Positions 1 to 8,481 of a stretch of 64,000 bases of DNA are shown here, one piece after another (the first letter of the stretch is position 1; every line of letters begins with the position of its first letter). Source of the DNA: Alphaproteobacteria bacterium LSUCC0684 (GTDB lineage: Bacteria > Pseudomonadota > Alphaproteobacteria > Puniceispirillales > UBA1172); the NCBI GenBank assembly GCA_041228335.1, contig CP166130.1, forward strand, positions 310,001 to 374,000, in the 5' to 3' direction. The notes under the pieces were generated by a model. It did no database searches and had not been told where the DNA came from. It saw only the letters and a program-made list of their open reading frames with translations. Both the position numbers and the translations under genes were made by a program.

Positions 1-326
1 TTGACATCGCGTGCATCCATGCGGGAGCCGTCATGAAAGGTCACGTCCGGGGCGAGGTCAAACGTGTAGATGCGGCCATCGCCGCTGATTTCCCATTGCC
101 GGGCAAGCCCGGGGATGATCGATCCGTCGGCGGCAAAACGTGTCAGTCCTTCGAACACATTGGCGTAAAGAACCTGATCGATCGCTCCGGCGGCGGCGCT
201 GGTCGGGTCGAGATGCGGCGGCTCAAGCTGCATGCCGAGGGTGATCGAATTCCGCGCTGCCTGGGCAGGTGCGAAACTGGCAAGAACTGCGGCTGCGATG
301 CAGCAAAGGTACCTGAAAGAGGCCAT
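1..326 (-). CDS. ABC transporter substrate-binding protein, family 5 (N-terminal part)
   Basis: Only the first 108 codons lie in the window; the gene continues past the left edge. The ATG at 326 is followed by a Sec-type signal peptide (about residues 1-23, ending in an AQA motif) and then by the typical start of peptide/nickel-type (SBP_bac_5) binding proteins. Visible hallmarks are an EPPHLDPT segment, an NVFEGLTRF segment and a VTFHDGS motif. Family members capture peptides, opines, glutathione or metal chelates in the periplasm for an ABC importer. The substrate cannot be told from this fragment, and the permease genes must lie outside the window. It is transcribed divergently from the gene at 459. 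Confidence 0.85.
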   Translation of the reverse strand, partial: MASFRYLCCIAAAVLASFAPAQAARNSITLGMQLEPPHLDPTSAAAGAIDQVLYANVFEGLTRFAADGSIIPGLARQWEISGDGRIYTFDLAPDVTFHDGSRMDARDV

Positions 327-458
327 GATCAAGTTTTCCTGTCGCTTTTTGACGCGTGGTGGATCTCAACGGTGTATTTCAATGGCGATGTCATATAACG
401 TATTACCAGAGAACAAAAGACCTTTCACCATTTTCAATGACATTGAAGGGAGATGATC

Positions 459-746
459 ATGACGTTGAAGGACTGGCATATAAGGCCGGAAAACCCGCGC
501 AGTGGCGAGCTTGGGACGGATCAGTTTCTCAAGGTTGCCGATCAGTTCATCTCGCTGGCAAATACGCGAAACAAGAAGATCGTTGCAACCGATCTGCATT
601 ACGCCATGCTTTATGCCGCCGCCCGCTACAACGCCCATGTCGGCAAGAATGTCCTTAATACGGACAACCATGACAGTTTCATCGAACACATGACGCGGCA
701 ATATGCGGATATGCTGCGTGAACACATGGCGGATCCCACGGTGTGA
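459..746 (+). CDS. DUF3144-like small protein
   Basis: A 95-residue protein. It shows the pattern FLKVADQFISLAN near the N terminus, then LHYAMLYAAARYNAHV, and ends with a QYADML segment. This resembles DUF3144 proteins, which are short, soluble and of unknown function. A GAAGGGAG ribosome-binding site at 445-452 fits the ATG at 459 better than the ATG at 453, which lies directly against it. The stop overlaps the GTG start candidate of the following cytochrome c gene by four bases, so the two are probably co-transcribed. The family assignment is from memory of the motif. Confidence 0.6.
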   Translation: MTLKDWHIRPENPRSGELGTDQFLKVADQFISLANTRNKKIVATDLHYAMLYAAARYNAHVGKNVLNTDNHDSFIEHMTRQYADMLREHMADPTV

Positions 747-1129
747 AAGCTCCGGTGATGAGACGATCTGTTACGGCACTGGGTGCTCTTCTTTTTCTCA
801 ACTGTACAAGCGGCCCGGCTGTCGCCGGCGCGGATGCGGGGCGGCAGCTTGTGCGCGAACACTGCACCCGGTGTCATGTGATCGGCGATATCAATCCCTA
901 TGGCGGGATCGGTTCAACCCCGTCTTTTGAGGCGATGAAAAATCTGCCGGACTGGCGGGCGCGGTTTGAAGTGTTTTTCATCCTGCCGCCGCATCCGTCG
1001 CTGGTCCGGATTGAAGGCGTCTCCGAAGATCGGCCCGAAAATCTGCCCGCCTTCAGTCATGAGATCGTGCTCACCCCGATGGATGTTGAAAATATCCTCG
1101 CTTATGTGGATACACTTGAAAGAAAATAA
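743..1129 (+). CDS. Exported mono-heme cytochrome c
   Basis: A 128-residue protein starting at a GTG (743) that overlaps the previous stop; an ATG at 758 is an equally possible start. A hydrophobic signal sequence (roughly residues 7-29) is followed by a single CTRCH heme-binding motif at residues 41-45. The later M/P-rich part could supply the axial methionine. It should be a periplasmic electron carrier. Its position just upstream of the formate dehydrogenase region suggests, without proving, that it takes electrons from an enzyme encoded nearby. The exact cytochrome c class is not clear. Confidence 0.8.
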   Translation: MKAPVMRRSVTALGALLFLNCTSGPAVAGADAGRQLVREHCTRCHVIGDINPYGGIGSTPSFEAMKNLPDWRARFEVFFILPPHPSLVRIEGVSEDRPENLPAFSHEIVLTPMDVENILAYVDTLERK

Positions 1130-1189
1130 ATCATTGGCATATCAGGTGTTCAACATGAACACCTTTTCTGATCCGGGAGGGGAAGACCC

Positions 1190-1402
1190 ATGCAAAAAAA
1201 TGACATGAATGACGACGCCTATACCATGGCTATTCGGAAGTTTCTGAAACAGCTCGGCGTGACAACACATCAGGAACTTGAAAAGGCCATGGCGGGCATT
1301 GAGCCGGGGGCGGAATTGCCGATCACGGCCACCATCAGCATCCCGGAGCTGAATTTCACCCATGAAGTCTCGGCGACACTGATCGGGCCGGACCGGGGCT
1401 GA
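1190..1402 (+). CDS. DUF6494 family protein
   Basis: A 70-residue protein preceded by a strong GGGAGGGGAAG ribosome-binding region. The helical N terminus (MAIRKFLKQLGVTTHQELEKA) and the beta-rich C terminus match the small DUF6494 family, which has no assigned function. It sits 17 bases upstream of the Mrp-type ATPase gene and is almost certainly in the same operon. Genes of this type recur next to formate dehydrogenase clusters in alphaproteobacteria (recollection, not searched). Confidence 0.65.
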   Translation: MQKNDMNDDAYTMAIRKFLKQLGVTTHQELEKAMAGIEPGAELPITATISIPELNFTHEVSATLIGPDRG

Positions 1403-1419
1403 TGCGGCGGCGGCGATAA

Positions 1420-2508
1420 ATGACCGATCTGACCGAAGATCTGATTCTCGCGACCCTTGCCGGGGTGATGGACCCGTCCCAGGGCAAGGATATCGTCGCC
1501 CTTGGGCTTGTCGATGGCATCACCATCAAGGACAGCAATATTGCCGTCATGCTGACGGTGCCGCCACATCGCGGCCCGGCGATGGAACCGGTACGCAAGG
1601 CCGCGGAGAATGCCGTTCTTGCCCTTGACGGGGTGACCAGCGCAACGGTGATTGTCACCGCCCATCAGGCAAGGGATATAGCCGCCACCATGGAGGAGGC
1701 CGAACCCGAAGGCCGCGAGAAGGAGCTCACCTCCTCGGTGCGCCGGTTTGTTGCCGTGGCCTCAGGCAAGGGCGGGGTCGGCAAATCCACCACCGCGGTC
1801 AACCTTGCCATCTCCCTCCGGCTCGAAGGGCTGCGGGTGGGTATTCTGGATGCCGATGTCTATGGCCCGTCCCAGCCCCGCATGCTGGGGGTGAGCGGGC
1901 GTCCCGCCGCGGCAGGCGGGGATATGGTCACGCCGCTTGAAAATTACGGCGTCAAGGTGATGTCCATGGGGTTGCTGGTGCCGGATGAAACCGCCATGAT
2001 CTGGCGCGGGCCGATGGTGCAGTCCGCGCTGACCCAGATGCTCAATGCGGTTGTGTGGGGGGAGCTTGACGTCATCATCATCGACTTGCCGCCAGGCACC
2101 GGTGATATCCAGATATCTCTTGCCCAGCAGGTCAGTCTTGCCGGCGCGGTGATCGTCTCGACCCCGCAGGATATCGCCCTGCTTGATGTGGTGAAAGCGC
2201 TGACGATGTTCCAGAAAGCCGGCGTGCCGGTGCTGGGCATGATCCAGAACATGGCAAAATGGGTCTGCCCGGATTGCGGCCGCGAAGATCATATCTTCGG
2301 CAAGGGCGGCGCGGCCCGTGAGGCGGAACGCCGGGGTCTTGAACTCTTGGGTGAAATCCCCTTATCCTTGGATATTCGCGAAGGGTCGGATTCCGGCACG
2401 CCGATTGTCGTATCGGCGCCAAAATCCCCCCAGGCCATGGAATATCGGGAAATTGCCCGGCGTCTGATGGAAATTGCCGATCTCCAGCATGCGCCGCAAC
2501 AGGGATAA
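1420..2508 (+). CDS. apbC: Mrp/ApbC/NBP35-type P-loop ATPase, Fe-S cluster carrier
   Basis: A 362-residue protein with two parts. Residues 1-90 form an MIP18/DUF59-like domain, and residues 108-355 a ParA/MinD-like P-loop domain with a deviant Walker A (SGKGGVGKSTT, about 115-125), an aspartate-rich switch (LDADVYGPSQPR) and an IDLPPGTGD Walker B-like motif. Cys283 and Cys286 form the CPDCG pair that bridges a 4Fe-4S cluster between two subunits in Mrp/ApbC proteins. Such ATPases hand Fe-S clusters to client enzymes. Here it sits among genes next to a cluster-rich formate dehydrogenase, so service to that enzyme is a reasonable inference. The next gene starts two bases after its stop. Confidence 0.93.
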   Translation: MTDLTEDLILATLAGVMDPSQGKDIVALGLVDGITIKDSNIAVMLTVPPHRGPAMEPVRKAAENAVLALDGVTSATVIVTAHQARDIAATMEEAEPEGREKELTSSVRRFVAVASGKGGVGKSTTAVNLAISLRLEGLRVGILDADVYGPSQPRMLGVSGRPAAAGGDMVTPLENYGVKVMSMGLLVPDETAMIWRGPMVQSALTQMLNAVVWGELDVIIIDLPPGTGDIQISLAQQVSLAGAVIVSTPQDIALLDVVKALTMFQKAGVPVLGMIQNMAKWVCPDCGREDHIFGKGGAAREAERRGLELLGEIPLSLDIREGSDSGTPIVVSAPKSPQAMEYREIARRLMEIADLQHAPQQG

Positions 2509-2510
2509 AT

Positions 2511-3257
2511 ATGTCACTCTATTACGAACCTGATCCGGCTGATGACAACACCGCGCCGCAACTGCCGCCGCTCCTGACCCCGCTTGAGGTGGAAAAAGAT
2601 CGTGATGTGCTGGCAAAGGCGGTTTCGGTTGCCGCCCGGGGGGAAGTCGGGGTTGTTTGCTACAGCGTTGATGCGGATCATCTCCGGATGGCGGTTACGC
2701 TCGCCCCTGAAGTGACCTCGGCTGAGGCGGTCCAGATGCATTATGTGCTGATGGTGGCGCTTGGTGATTCGATCGGGGCGCTCGCGCCGCCCGAAGTTGC
2801 CGTGACCTACAGGTTTCCGGGGGCGATCCTGCTTAATCGCGGCTATGCCGGCTGGTGCGGGATTGAGATTGATGCGGCCGGTGATGAAAACGGCTGCCCG
2901 GGCTGGATGATTGTCCATGCCTCCCTTGCCCTTCGCGGCGAGCTCACCGAAGGAGAGACAGGCACGATACCCGATGAAACAAGTCTTTCCGAAGAAGGTG
3001 GCAGCTATGTCTCCCGTACCAGATTGCTCGAATCGGTCTGCCGTCATTTTCTGGTCTGGCTCCACCGCTGGGAGGATGAAGGCTTCCGGCCGGTTCATGA
3101 TATGTGGAAGTCCCGTCTTGACGAGGCTTGCGCCACGGTTGATACCAGCCTCGAATGGATGGGCGTCGATGGCGAGGGTGCCGGGCTTGCCCGGCGCGAT
3201 GGAACGCCGGTCAGCCTTAGTCTCCTTGATCCGTCGGTCTGGTCGGCATCGTCATGA
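2511..3257 (+). CDS. Biotin/lipoate ligase-fold protein with DUF4444-type C terminus
   Basis: A 248-residue protein. The order of a leading LTPLEVEKDRDVLAKAV segment, a central beta-rich part and a C-terminal segment with EGAGLARRDG recalls the biotin/lipoate A/B ligase-like family that carries a DUF4444 domain. I do not see the classical RRxGGG lipoate-ligase signature, so it may bind a different cofactor or none. It lies between the ApbC-type gene (2-base gap) and the DUF6505 gene (4-base overlap), so translation is probably coupled. The family call rests on motif memory; the substrate is unknown. Confidence 0.6.
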   Translation: MSLYYEPDPADDNTAPQLPPLLTPLEVEKDRDVLAKAVSVAARGEVGVVCYSVDADHLRMAVTLAPEVTSAEAVQMHYVLMVALGDSIGALAPPEVAVTYRFPGAILLNRGYAGWCGIEIDAAGDENGCPGWMIVHASLALRGELTEGETGTIPDETSLSEEGGSYVSRTRLLESVCRHFLVWLHRWEDEGFRPVHDMWKSRLDEACATVDTSLEWMGVDGEGAGLARRDGTPVSLSLLDPSVWSASS

Positions 3258-3763
3258 AACTTGCCCGCACCATTCGGTTTGATCCGTCCGATCTCAACAT
3301 CTTTCCGGTTGCCGCTGACGAGGGGGAATGGGCGCTGACAGGTACCTTCACCTTCCATCATCTCACCCCGGAAGATATCACCGGCAAACTGCGCCAGGCT
3401 TTCGCCAACGGTTTTCTGGGGATATCGAGTTTCGGTTATTCCACCTTCGTCACCGTGGCATCGGTGAGCCCGGCGGATCTTGCGGAAATCCGCCAAAGCC
3501 TGATTGACCGGTTTATGCGGGATTTCGGCGCCCCGTCCCGGGAAGCGGCAGGCGCCGCCGCGGATGAGGAAATCGCCTTCATGGCTGATCTTTGCCGTGA
3601 TCATCAGAAAGGCACCCTGCTCACCGTCATGCGTGAGCTTGCCCCGGATGGTATTCATGAAAAGTTCCGGCATCTGCCCAAGGCGGAGAGTTGCGCGGAG
3701 CAGAAAATCTGGACCATGATCGAGGATGAAAACAGCACCAGCGGCGAGGAACAAAAGCCATGA
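3254..3763 (+). CDS. DUF6505 family protein
   Basis: A 169-residue soluble protein with no signal peptide. It opens with KLARTIRFDPSD and then EGEWALTGTF, the opening expected for DUF6505, and includes the FGYSTFVTVASVS beta-strand segment. Function is not known. It overlaps both neighbours by four bases (ATGA-type junctions), which places it firmly in the translationally coupled set that runs from DUF6494 to DUF6352. This constant pairing suggests a shared task with the ApbC-type ATPase. Confidence 0.65.
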   Translation: MKLARTIRFDPSDLNIFPVAADEGEWALTGTFTFHHLTPEDITGKLRQAFANGFLGISSFGYSTFVTVASVSPADLAEIRQSLIDRFMRDFGAPSREAAGAAADEEIAFMADLCRDHQKGTLLTVMRELAPDGIHEKFRHLPKAESCAEQKIWTMIEDENSTSGEEQKP

Positions 3764-4761
3764 GCGGGCAGGATTTCTGGTTCACATCAGGATGGCATCT
3801 CCTGGATCGGAACAGCGAGGGCTGGATGATTCCGAGCGAAGACTTCATGGCCGCCTATTTTACCCGGCCGGAACTCGCGCTGGTTGAGGAAAGCTGCGAT
3901 GCCGAGATAGCGCTTCATGGCAAACTCAGCAAATCGCCGTTCAGCCTTGTTGATGAAGCCGAACTTGAGGCGATTAAAGACCCGGATGTTGCGCATAATT
4001 ACCGGGCGGTATTGCGCTTCCGTGATTTCCTCAGCCGGCACGACACGCTGGAGGCCGCCTATCTGGCGGCGGCACGGGGCGCCACGGTTCAGTTTCCCCC
4101 GCTCTTCATGGAACATATGGCGCATATCATTCTGCGCAACATCCTTGATGGCGAAACCGACCCGATGAAACTGCGGGCGGCGGAGATTCTCTTTCGGGAT
4201 CAGCGCGTGTCGATTGATGACGGCCGCATCATGGTGGCCGACAGCACCACGGTTCAGCTTCAGGCCGATTATCAGCAGGCCATGGATGAAACACCCGGAG
4301 ATGCTGCCCGCAACGTCATGATCGATATCATGACCTCGGAGACCGCGGGCGAATACTGGCAGCGCCATGATCTCTTTAACATGTCGGTTGATATCGCCTT
4401 CACCCAGCCGGCGCTCGATGCGCTCTGCCGGGTGCTGGAAGACTGGATTGCCCATTTCCTGCGGATTTCAACCCGGGTTGCGCCGATGGTCAGGATCGAT
4501 GACGACAACTGGCGCTGGCATTTGGGGCTTGATGTCGATTCCACCCGTATCCTCAATGATCTCTTCCGGGGGGAGGAGGTGGAGGAAGACCGGCTCAAAC
4601 AGATTCTCTGCCTTTTTCAGCTGACCAGCGCCGAAGGGTTTGAGGCGGAGTATCTCAATGCCCCGGTCTATATGGGCCTTGCCATGAATCCGGCGGGGAT
4701 TGTCCGGGCAAAGCCGCAGAATGTGCTGGTCAATCTGCCGCTGGCGGAAAAATCATCCTGA
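3760..4761 (+). CDS. DUF6352 family protein
   Basis: A 333-residue soluble protein, the last gene of the coupled set from 1190. It begins with a FWFTSGWHLLDR motif typical of DUF6352. A middle segment PPLFMEHMAHIILRNILDGETDP and a C-terminal segment with RWHLGLDVDSTRILNDL are well conserved in my memory of the family. No catalytic motif is evident. The gene converges on the polyferredoxin gene at 4805 with only 43 bases between the stops. Those bases contain a short GC-rich inverted repeat at 4762-4775 without a T-run. Confidence 0.65.
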   Translation: MSGQDFWFTSGWHLLDRNSEGWMIPSEDFMAAYFTRPELALVEESCDAEIALHGKLSKSPFSLVDEAELEAIKDPDVAHNYRAVLRFRDFLSRHDTLEAAYLAAARGATVQFPPLFMEHMAHIILRNILDGETDPMKLRAAEILFRDQRVSIDDGRIMVADSTTVQLQADYQQAMDETPGDAARNVMIDIMTSETAGEYWQRHDLFNMSVDIAFTQPALDALCRVLEDWIAHFLRISTRVAPMVRIDDDNWRWHLGLDVDSTRILNDLFRGEEVEEDRLKQILCLFQLTSAEGFEAEYLNAPVYMGLAMNPAGIVRAKPQNVLVNLPLAEKSS

Positions 4762-4804
4762 CCGGGCAGGCCCGGACCAGACTGCCGGTGAAACGGCGTG
4801 ATCT

Positions 4805-6799
4805 TCAGTTGAGGTAATCGTCGGTGGTGCGTGGCCTCGGCCGCTCCCCCACATCCGCCATTTTTTCCTCACCGCCGAAGAGACTTTTGACACGGCAGTC
4901 CTCGCACTGCTTGAGCATGTTGAGCTTGTCTTCTCCGGTGAACATGCTGTGCCCTTCCAGTTTCGCCACAATAGCCTCGATGGACCGTTTCGTGCCGAAG
5001 AACTTGCCGCAGGACGTGCAGGCAAAGGGCTCGTCTTCAATGATGAGCTGGTTGGTCATCGCCGCATCACCGAGATTGAATTGCGGCACCAGCGTGATGA
5101 CTTTTTCCGGGCAGGTGGCAGCGCAGATGCCGCATTGCAGGCAGGCATCCTCGCGGAAGAGCAGTTGCGGCGCATCGGGATTGTCCTGCAACGCTCCCGC
5201 CGGGCAGGCCCCGACACAGGAAAGACAGATCGTGCAGTTGTCGGTATCGACGCTCACCTGGCCATAAGGGGCACCTGCCGGTAGCGGGATGATCTCCGAA
5301 GGTGCCTTGTTTGCCTTGGCCAGCCCGCGCATCGCCAGTCGCGTCATGCCGCGCGGTGTTCCGGCCGGGGCGAAGGGCGCGGGCTTGAATTTTTTCGGCA
5401 GCGCGGTGCCATAAAGATGTTCGGCCACCTTGTCCGGATCGGCATCGTCGATGATCGTGATGCGCCCTTCGGTCTCGATACCGGCACCGGCAAGCAGGGT
5501 CAGGGCAAGCTCGACCTGATCATGGACAGGCTGATTTTCATCGCTCTTGTTGGGATCAAGCAGGACAAAGACCTGCTCAAAGCCGAGCGCCACCGCCGCG
5601 ATGATCGTATCATGGCCGGTCCGTGCGACGCTGTGCAGGCCAAGCGGAATCACGCGTGCAGGCAGGCCGCGTCCATGACGTGCCAGGAGGCTGATCATTT
5701 CCTCACCATAGATTTCATCATGGAGCAGAAGAGAGGGTGTCTTGCCGCCAGCGGCCTCATAGGCATCGATCAGCGTAGCCATCCGCCCGGCGGTCTGTTC
5801 GGCGGGCGGCGTCATGGTCTGGACGGCACCTGATGGGCATGCAGCCCCGCACATCCCGCAGCCGCCGCAGATGCCGGGATCGATCGACACATGATTGCCC
5901 GCCGTGCTGATGGCGCCGGCCGGGCAGACATCAAGACATCGGCTGCAGCCGGTGATTCCGTTGCGGCTATGGGCACAGAGATCAGCATCGGTGCGAACAT
6001 AAAGGGGCTTCTCGAACTCCCCGATCAGGCTTTTTGCCTTGACCGCCAGCGCCGCATGGGAAGCGATATCATCAGGATCGGCGCGAAGATAGCCATCCCG
6101 CTTATGCGCGCCGGTGAAAAGTGGTGTCCCGCCGGTGAGGTCAATCACGATATCGCATCCTGTTTCAACCCCATCGCTTGGCGACTCGAATTTCCACGCA
6201 TCGCGGCTGTTCGGCAGCGCTTCGGCGAAATCATCAATGGTGATGCTGAAATGGGTGAAATATCCCTTGGCCGAAGTGATTCGTCCTGTCACCACCATAC
6301 CTGCCATGGCGGCGTCGGGGGCGGTGTTTTCCGGGTCCGTCAGCATCACGGTGACGCCGAGATCATCTTTCAGCATCCGGCCAAGCTCAAGAGCTTCTTC
6401 CCCCCGGCCATAGATCAGGCAGCGTCCATGGGAGATGAGCGCCATGCTGGCCGGGCCGGGCGTTCCGTGCATGGCCTCGGCGATGAGCGCCGCCATTTTC
6501 GGCGTGGCCTTGGCCGCTTCATCGGACCATCCGGCACGCTCCCGGATATTGAACACATCAGGGGCAGGCTTTCCGGCCTCTTCGGCAAGGGCCTCAAAGA
6601 CGGCGGTCTCCTGGGTGCAGGCAATGGCGACGGGGGCATCACCTTCAAGCGCGCGGAGGATGCGGTCGGTCTGGCTGCGGCAGAGGCTTGTCGCCACTTC
6701 ATCTCCGGTGCCGCCGCAGGCGTTGGCAAGGGCCTTGCCGTCAATCGGCATGGTCCCACCGCAATCGCAGATCAGTATCTCCCTGGCCTTATGTTTCAT
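4805..6799 (-). CDS. Large polyferredoxin (4Fe-4S dicluster protein) of the formate dehydrogenase region
   Basis: A 664-residue protein from the ATG at 6799, which has GGGGAA seven bases upstream; longer upstream readings lack a good site. The N terminus has a CDCGG motif. A pair of ferredoxin-type clusters lies at Cys285/288/292 and Cys311/314/317/321, and a second pair near residues 525-570 (CTICLSCVGAC and CLQCGICAATC). A CTSCG and a CEDC motif follow near the C terminus. No Tat or Sec signal is present, so it is cytoplasmic and may carry four or more clusters. It is convergent with the DUF6352 gene and divergent from the DUF3305 gene. A role in electron transfer to or maturation of formate dehydrogenase is inferred from context. 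Confidence 0.85.
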   Translation of the reverse strand: MKHKAREILICDCGGTMPIDGKALANACGGTGDEVATSLCRSQTDRILRALEGDAPVAIACTQETAVFEALAEEAGKPAPDVFNIRERAGWSDEAAKATPKMAALIAEAMHGTPGPASMALISHGRCLIYGRGEEALELGRMLKDDLGVTVMLTDPENTAPDAAMAGMVVTGRITSAKGYFTHFSITIDDFAEALPNSRDAWKFESPSDGVETGCDIVIDLTGGTPLFTGAHKRDGYLRADPDDIASHAALAVKAKSLIGEFEKPLYVRTDADLCAHSRNGITGCSRCLDVCPAGAISTAGNHVSIDPGICGGCGMCGAACPSGAVQTMTPPAEQTAGRMATLIDAYEAAGGKTPSLLLHDEIYGEEMISLLARHGRGLPARVIPLGLHSVARTGHDTIIAAVALGFEQVFVLLDPNKSDENQPVHDQVELALTLLAGAGIETEGRITIIDDADPDKVAEHLYGTALPKKFKPAPFAPAGTPRGMTRLAMRGLAKANKAPSEIIPLPAGAPYGQVSVDTDNCTICLSCVGACPAGALQDNPDAPQLLFREDACLQCGICAATCPEKVITLVPQFNLGDAAMTNQLIIEDEPFACTSCGKFFGTKRSIEAIVAKLEGHSMFTGEDKLNMLKQCEDCRVKSLFGGEEKMADVGERPRPRTTDDYLN

Positions 6800-6959
6800 C
6801 AACATTTCCCCATTACGAAACGGATTGGCAACATCTTTTCCGACCTGCAATCTTTGTTCATGGTGCTTGCTCTTCTCAGCAGATGCTAATACTGTAGAAT
6901 TATTCCAGCGAAAGGCAATGCCTGTCATCAAATCGAATTCCGGCGGCCGTCTTTCGAAG

Positions 6960-7628
6960 ATGAACAAGATCGAAATTTTCACTGCATCTGCTGACAGGAT
7001 GACTGGTCAAGGCATGGAAACATCACCACCGTCAAAGCATCTTCTTTATGGCGTTCAGGTTATCCTGTTGAAGGAGCCGGTCGATAATCCCTGGCTTGAT
7101 CATCGGTGGCGGCTGGTGGATATGGTGCTGAAAGACCTGAATGAAGGCCAGGGTGATGCACCGTTGAAGAATATTGCGGTTCTGCCGTTGCGGGAAAACA
7201 GCGGCACGGAGGAAGGTGAGCTTTTCACGGCTGAAACCGCGATTGATCTGCACCACGCCGAAGCCGAAGCCTATGCTGAAAATCTCGCCTCATCCGATCC
7301 GTCGATCTACGTGGTGCTGCGCAGTGATGAGGTCGAGGATGAAGTCTCCGAGGCCGGGATCAGGCTGGTTGAGGTCAGCCTTTCCCCGTATCACATCCAG
7401 GATTACGAAGATTGCGGCGAGGATCAGGTTGAAAAGCTTCCTCTGGCCGGGCCGATCAGTGATCTGGTGACAAAGTTTGTTGAAACCTACTATCAGCCTG
7501 AAGTGTTCAGGAAACGGCGCCGTGACCGTGTTGATACCGATGAAGTCTTTGCCGCGAGGGGCGACCCCCGGATCAATAAACCGGGTGATGTTTTCCGCAC
7601 GCCGGCCGGCAAAACAAAAGCGACCTGA
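6960..7628 (+). CDS. DUF3305 family protein
   Basis: A 222-residue protein from the ATG at 6960 (an ATG at 6918 is also in frame, but its AAAGG is too close). The core, HLLYGVQVILLKEPVDNPWLDHRWRLVDMVL followed by a beta-rich segment and SLSPYHIQDYE (split here for description), matches DUF3305. In alphaproteobacteria this family stands beside DUF3306, TorD-like chaperones and formate dehydrogenase genes, as it does here. Function is unestablished; a part in enzyme assembly is inferred. The C-terminal 50 residues are basic and poorly conserved. The DUF3306 gene starts 12 bases downstream. Confidence 0.75.
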   Translation: MNKIEIFTASADRMTGQGMETSPPSKHLLYGVQVILLKEPVDNPWLDHRWRLVDMVLKDLNEGQGDAPLKNIAVLPLRENSGTEEGELFTAETAIDLHHAEAEAYAENLASSDPSIYVVLRSDEVEDEVSEAGIRLVEVSLSPYHIQDYEDCGEDQVEKLPLAGPISDLVTKFVETYYQPEVFRKRRRDRVDTDEVFAARGDPRINKPGDVFRTPAGKTKAT

Positions 7629-7640
7629 AGGTGAGCGTGC

Positions 7641-8411
7641 ATGAGCGAGAAATCACGTCTTTCCAGATGGGCGGAACGAAAATCCAGAATCAAAAAAGGT
7701 GAACACCTTGCCGACGATTCGCCTGAAGCCAATGATGAAATTGATCCGGCCGCGGCCAGCATTGACGCCGCCGATGATGCGGATGCGGCGCTGACCGACG
7801 ATGAGCTCCTGGCCCGGCATGAACTGCCGGATCCGGCCACGATCGATGATGAGAACACGCTGGAGAAATTCCTTGATGCGGGCATACCGGACCGGCTTCG
7901 ACAGCTGGCCCTCAGGCGGCTGTGGCGGCTCAACCCGCTCTTCGGGGTGGTGGATGAAATGGTGGAATATGGCGAAGACTACACCGATGCCGCAACCGTA
8001 ATCGAAGGCATGCAGACCGCGTATCAGGTCGGCAAAGGATACCTCAGGAAAGCCGAAGACATCCTCAAGGAAGACGCCGGAGGTGAAAACGCCCCCGCCG
8101 AAGTGCCCGAAGAGGATAGGGAGCCCAGCAACGAGATCGGGAATGAGCAGGTTGATGCCACCGATGAAGACCCTGCCGTGGATGAAACAGGCCATGGCAA
8201 GGATGATGCCTCAGATGAGGCCGCCCATCCGGATTCATCCCCGGTGGCCGATCATGTCCTCAAGGATGCAGCGACATCTCCAGCAGCTGTTCCTCCCGGC
8301 CAGGGTGGGCATCCCCCTGCCACCCGGCAGGACACTTTCCCTGAAAAGACATCAGGCCCCGGCAAGACGGCATCTCTTCGTCCCCGCCGCCAGGTTTTCC
8401 GAAAGCAGTAG
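7641..8411 (+). CDS. DUF3306 family protein
   Basis: A 256-residue acidic protein. The first 20 residues are basic (SRLSRWAERKSRIKKGE), then comes a conserved core with LDAGIPDRLRQLALRRLWR and NPLFGVVDEMVEYGEDY, the hallmark of DUF3306. The second half (from about residue 145) is low-complexity, rich in Asp, Glu, Ala and Pro, and probably disordered. It follows DUF3305 by 12 bases. These two families regularly accompany formate dehydrogenase operons; their biochemical function is not known to me. Confidence 0.78.
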   Translation: MSEKSRLSRWAERKSRIKKGEHLADDSPEANDEIDPAAASIDAADDADAALTDDELLARHELPDPATIDDENTLEKFLDAGIPDRLRQLALRRLWRLNPLFGVVDEMVEYGEDYTDAATVIEGMQTAYQVGKGYLRKAEDILKEDAGGENAPAEVPEEDREPSNEIGNEQVDATDEDPAVDETGHGKDDASDEAAHPDSSPVADHVLKDAATSPAAVPPGQGGHPPATRQDTFPEKTSGPGKTASLRPRRQVFRKQ

Positions 8412-8430
8412 ATTTTAGGCTTTCTAAAAT
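8412..8430. promoter_or_regulatory. 7-bp inverted repeat upstream of the TorD-like gene
   Basis: The sequence ATTTTAG (8412-8418), a five-base spacer, then CTAAAAT (8424-8430) forms a perfect dyad one base after the DUF3306 stop and about 50 bases before the chaperone start. It could be a small hairpin or an operator for a separate promoter of the formate dehydrogenase operon. A related CTAAAACGT/ACGTTTTAG dyad occurs upstream of soeA at 54222-54258. Confidence 0.4.
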
Positions 8431-8481
8431 TAGGTCTTGTCAATCGCTCGATTAATGATAGAGTTTTAATAGGGAGAAATT

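Noticed and set aside
4762-4804. GC-rich inverted repeat between convergent genes as a terminator
   Set aside because: The CCGGGC/GCCCGG stem has only a two-base loop and no T-run on either side.
6435-6959. An N-terminal extension of the DUF3305 gene and an opposite extension of the polyferredoxin gene (6800-6982)
   Set aside because: The extensions overlap each other and the polyferredoxin coding part, lack ribosome-binding sites and do not look like either family. Starts at 6960 and 6799 were chosen.
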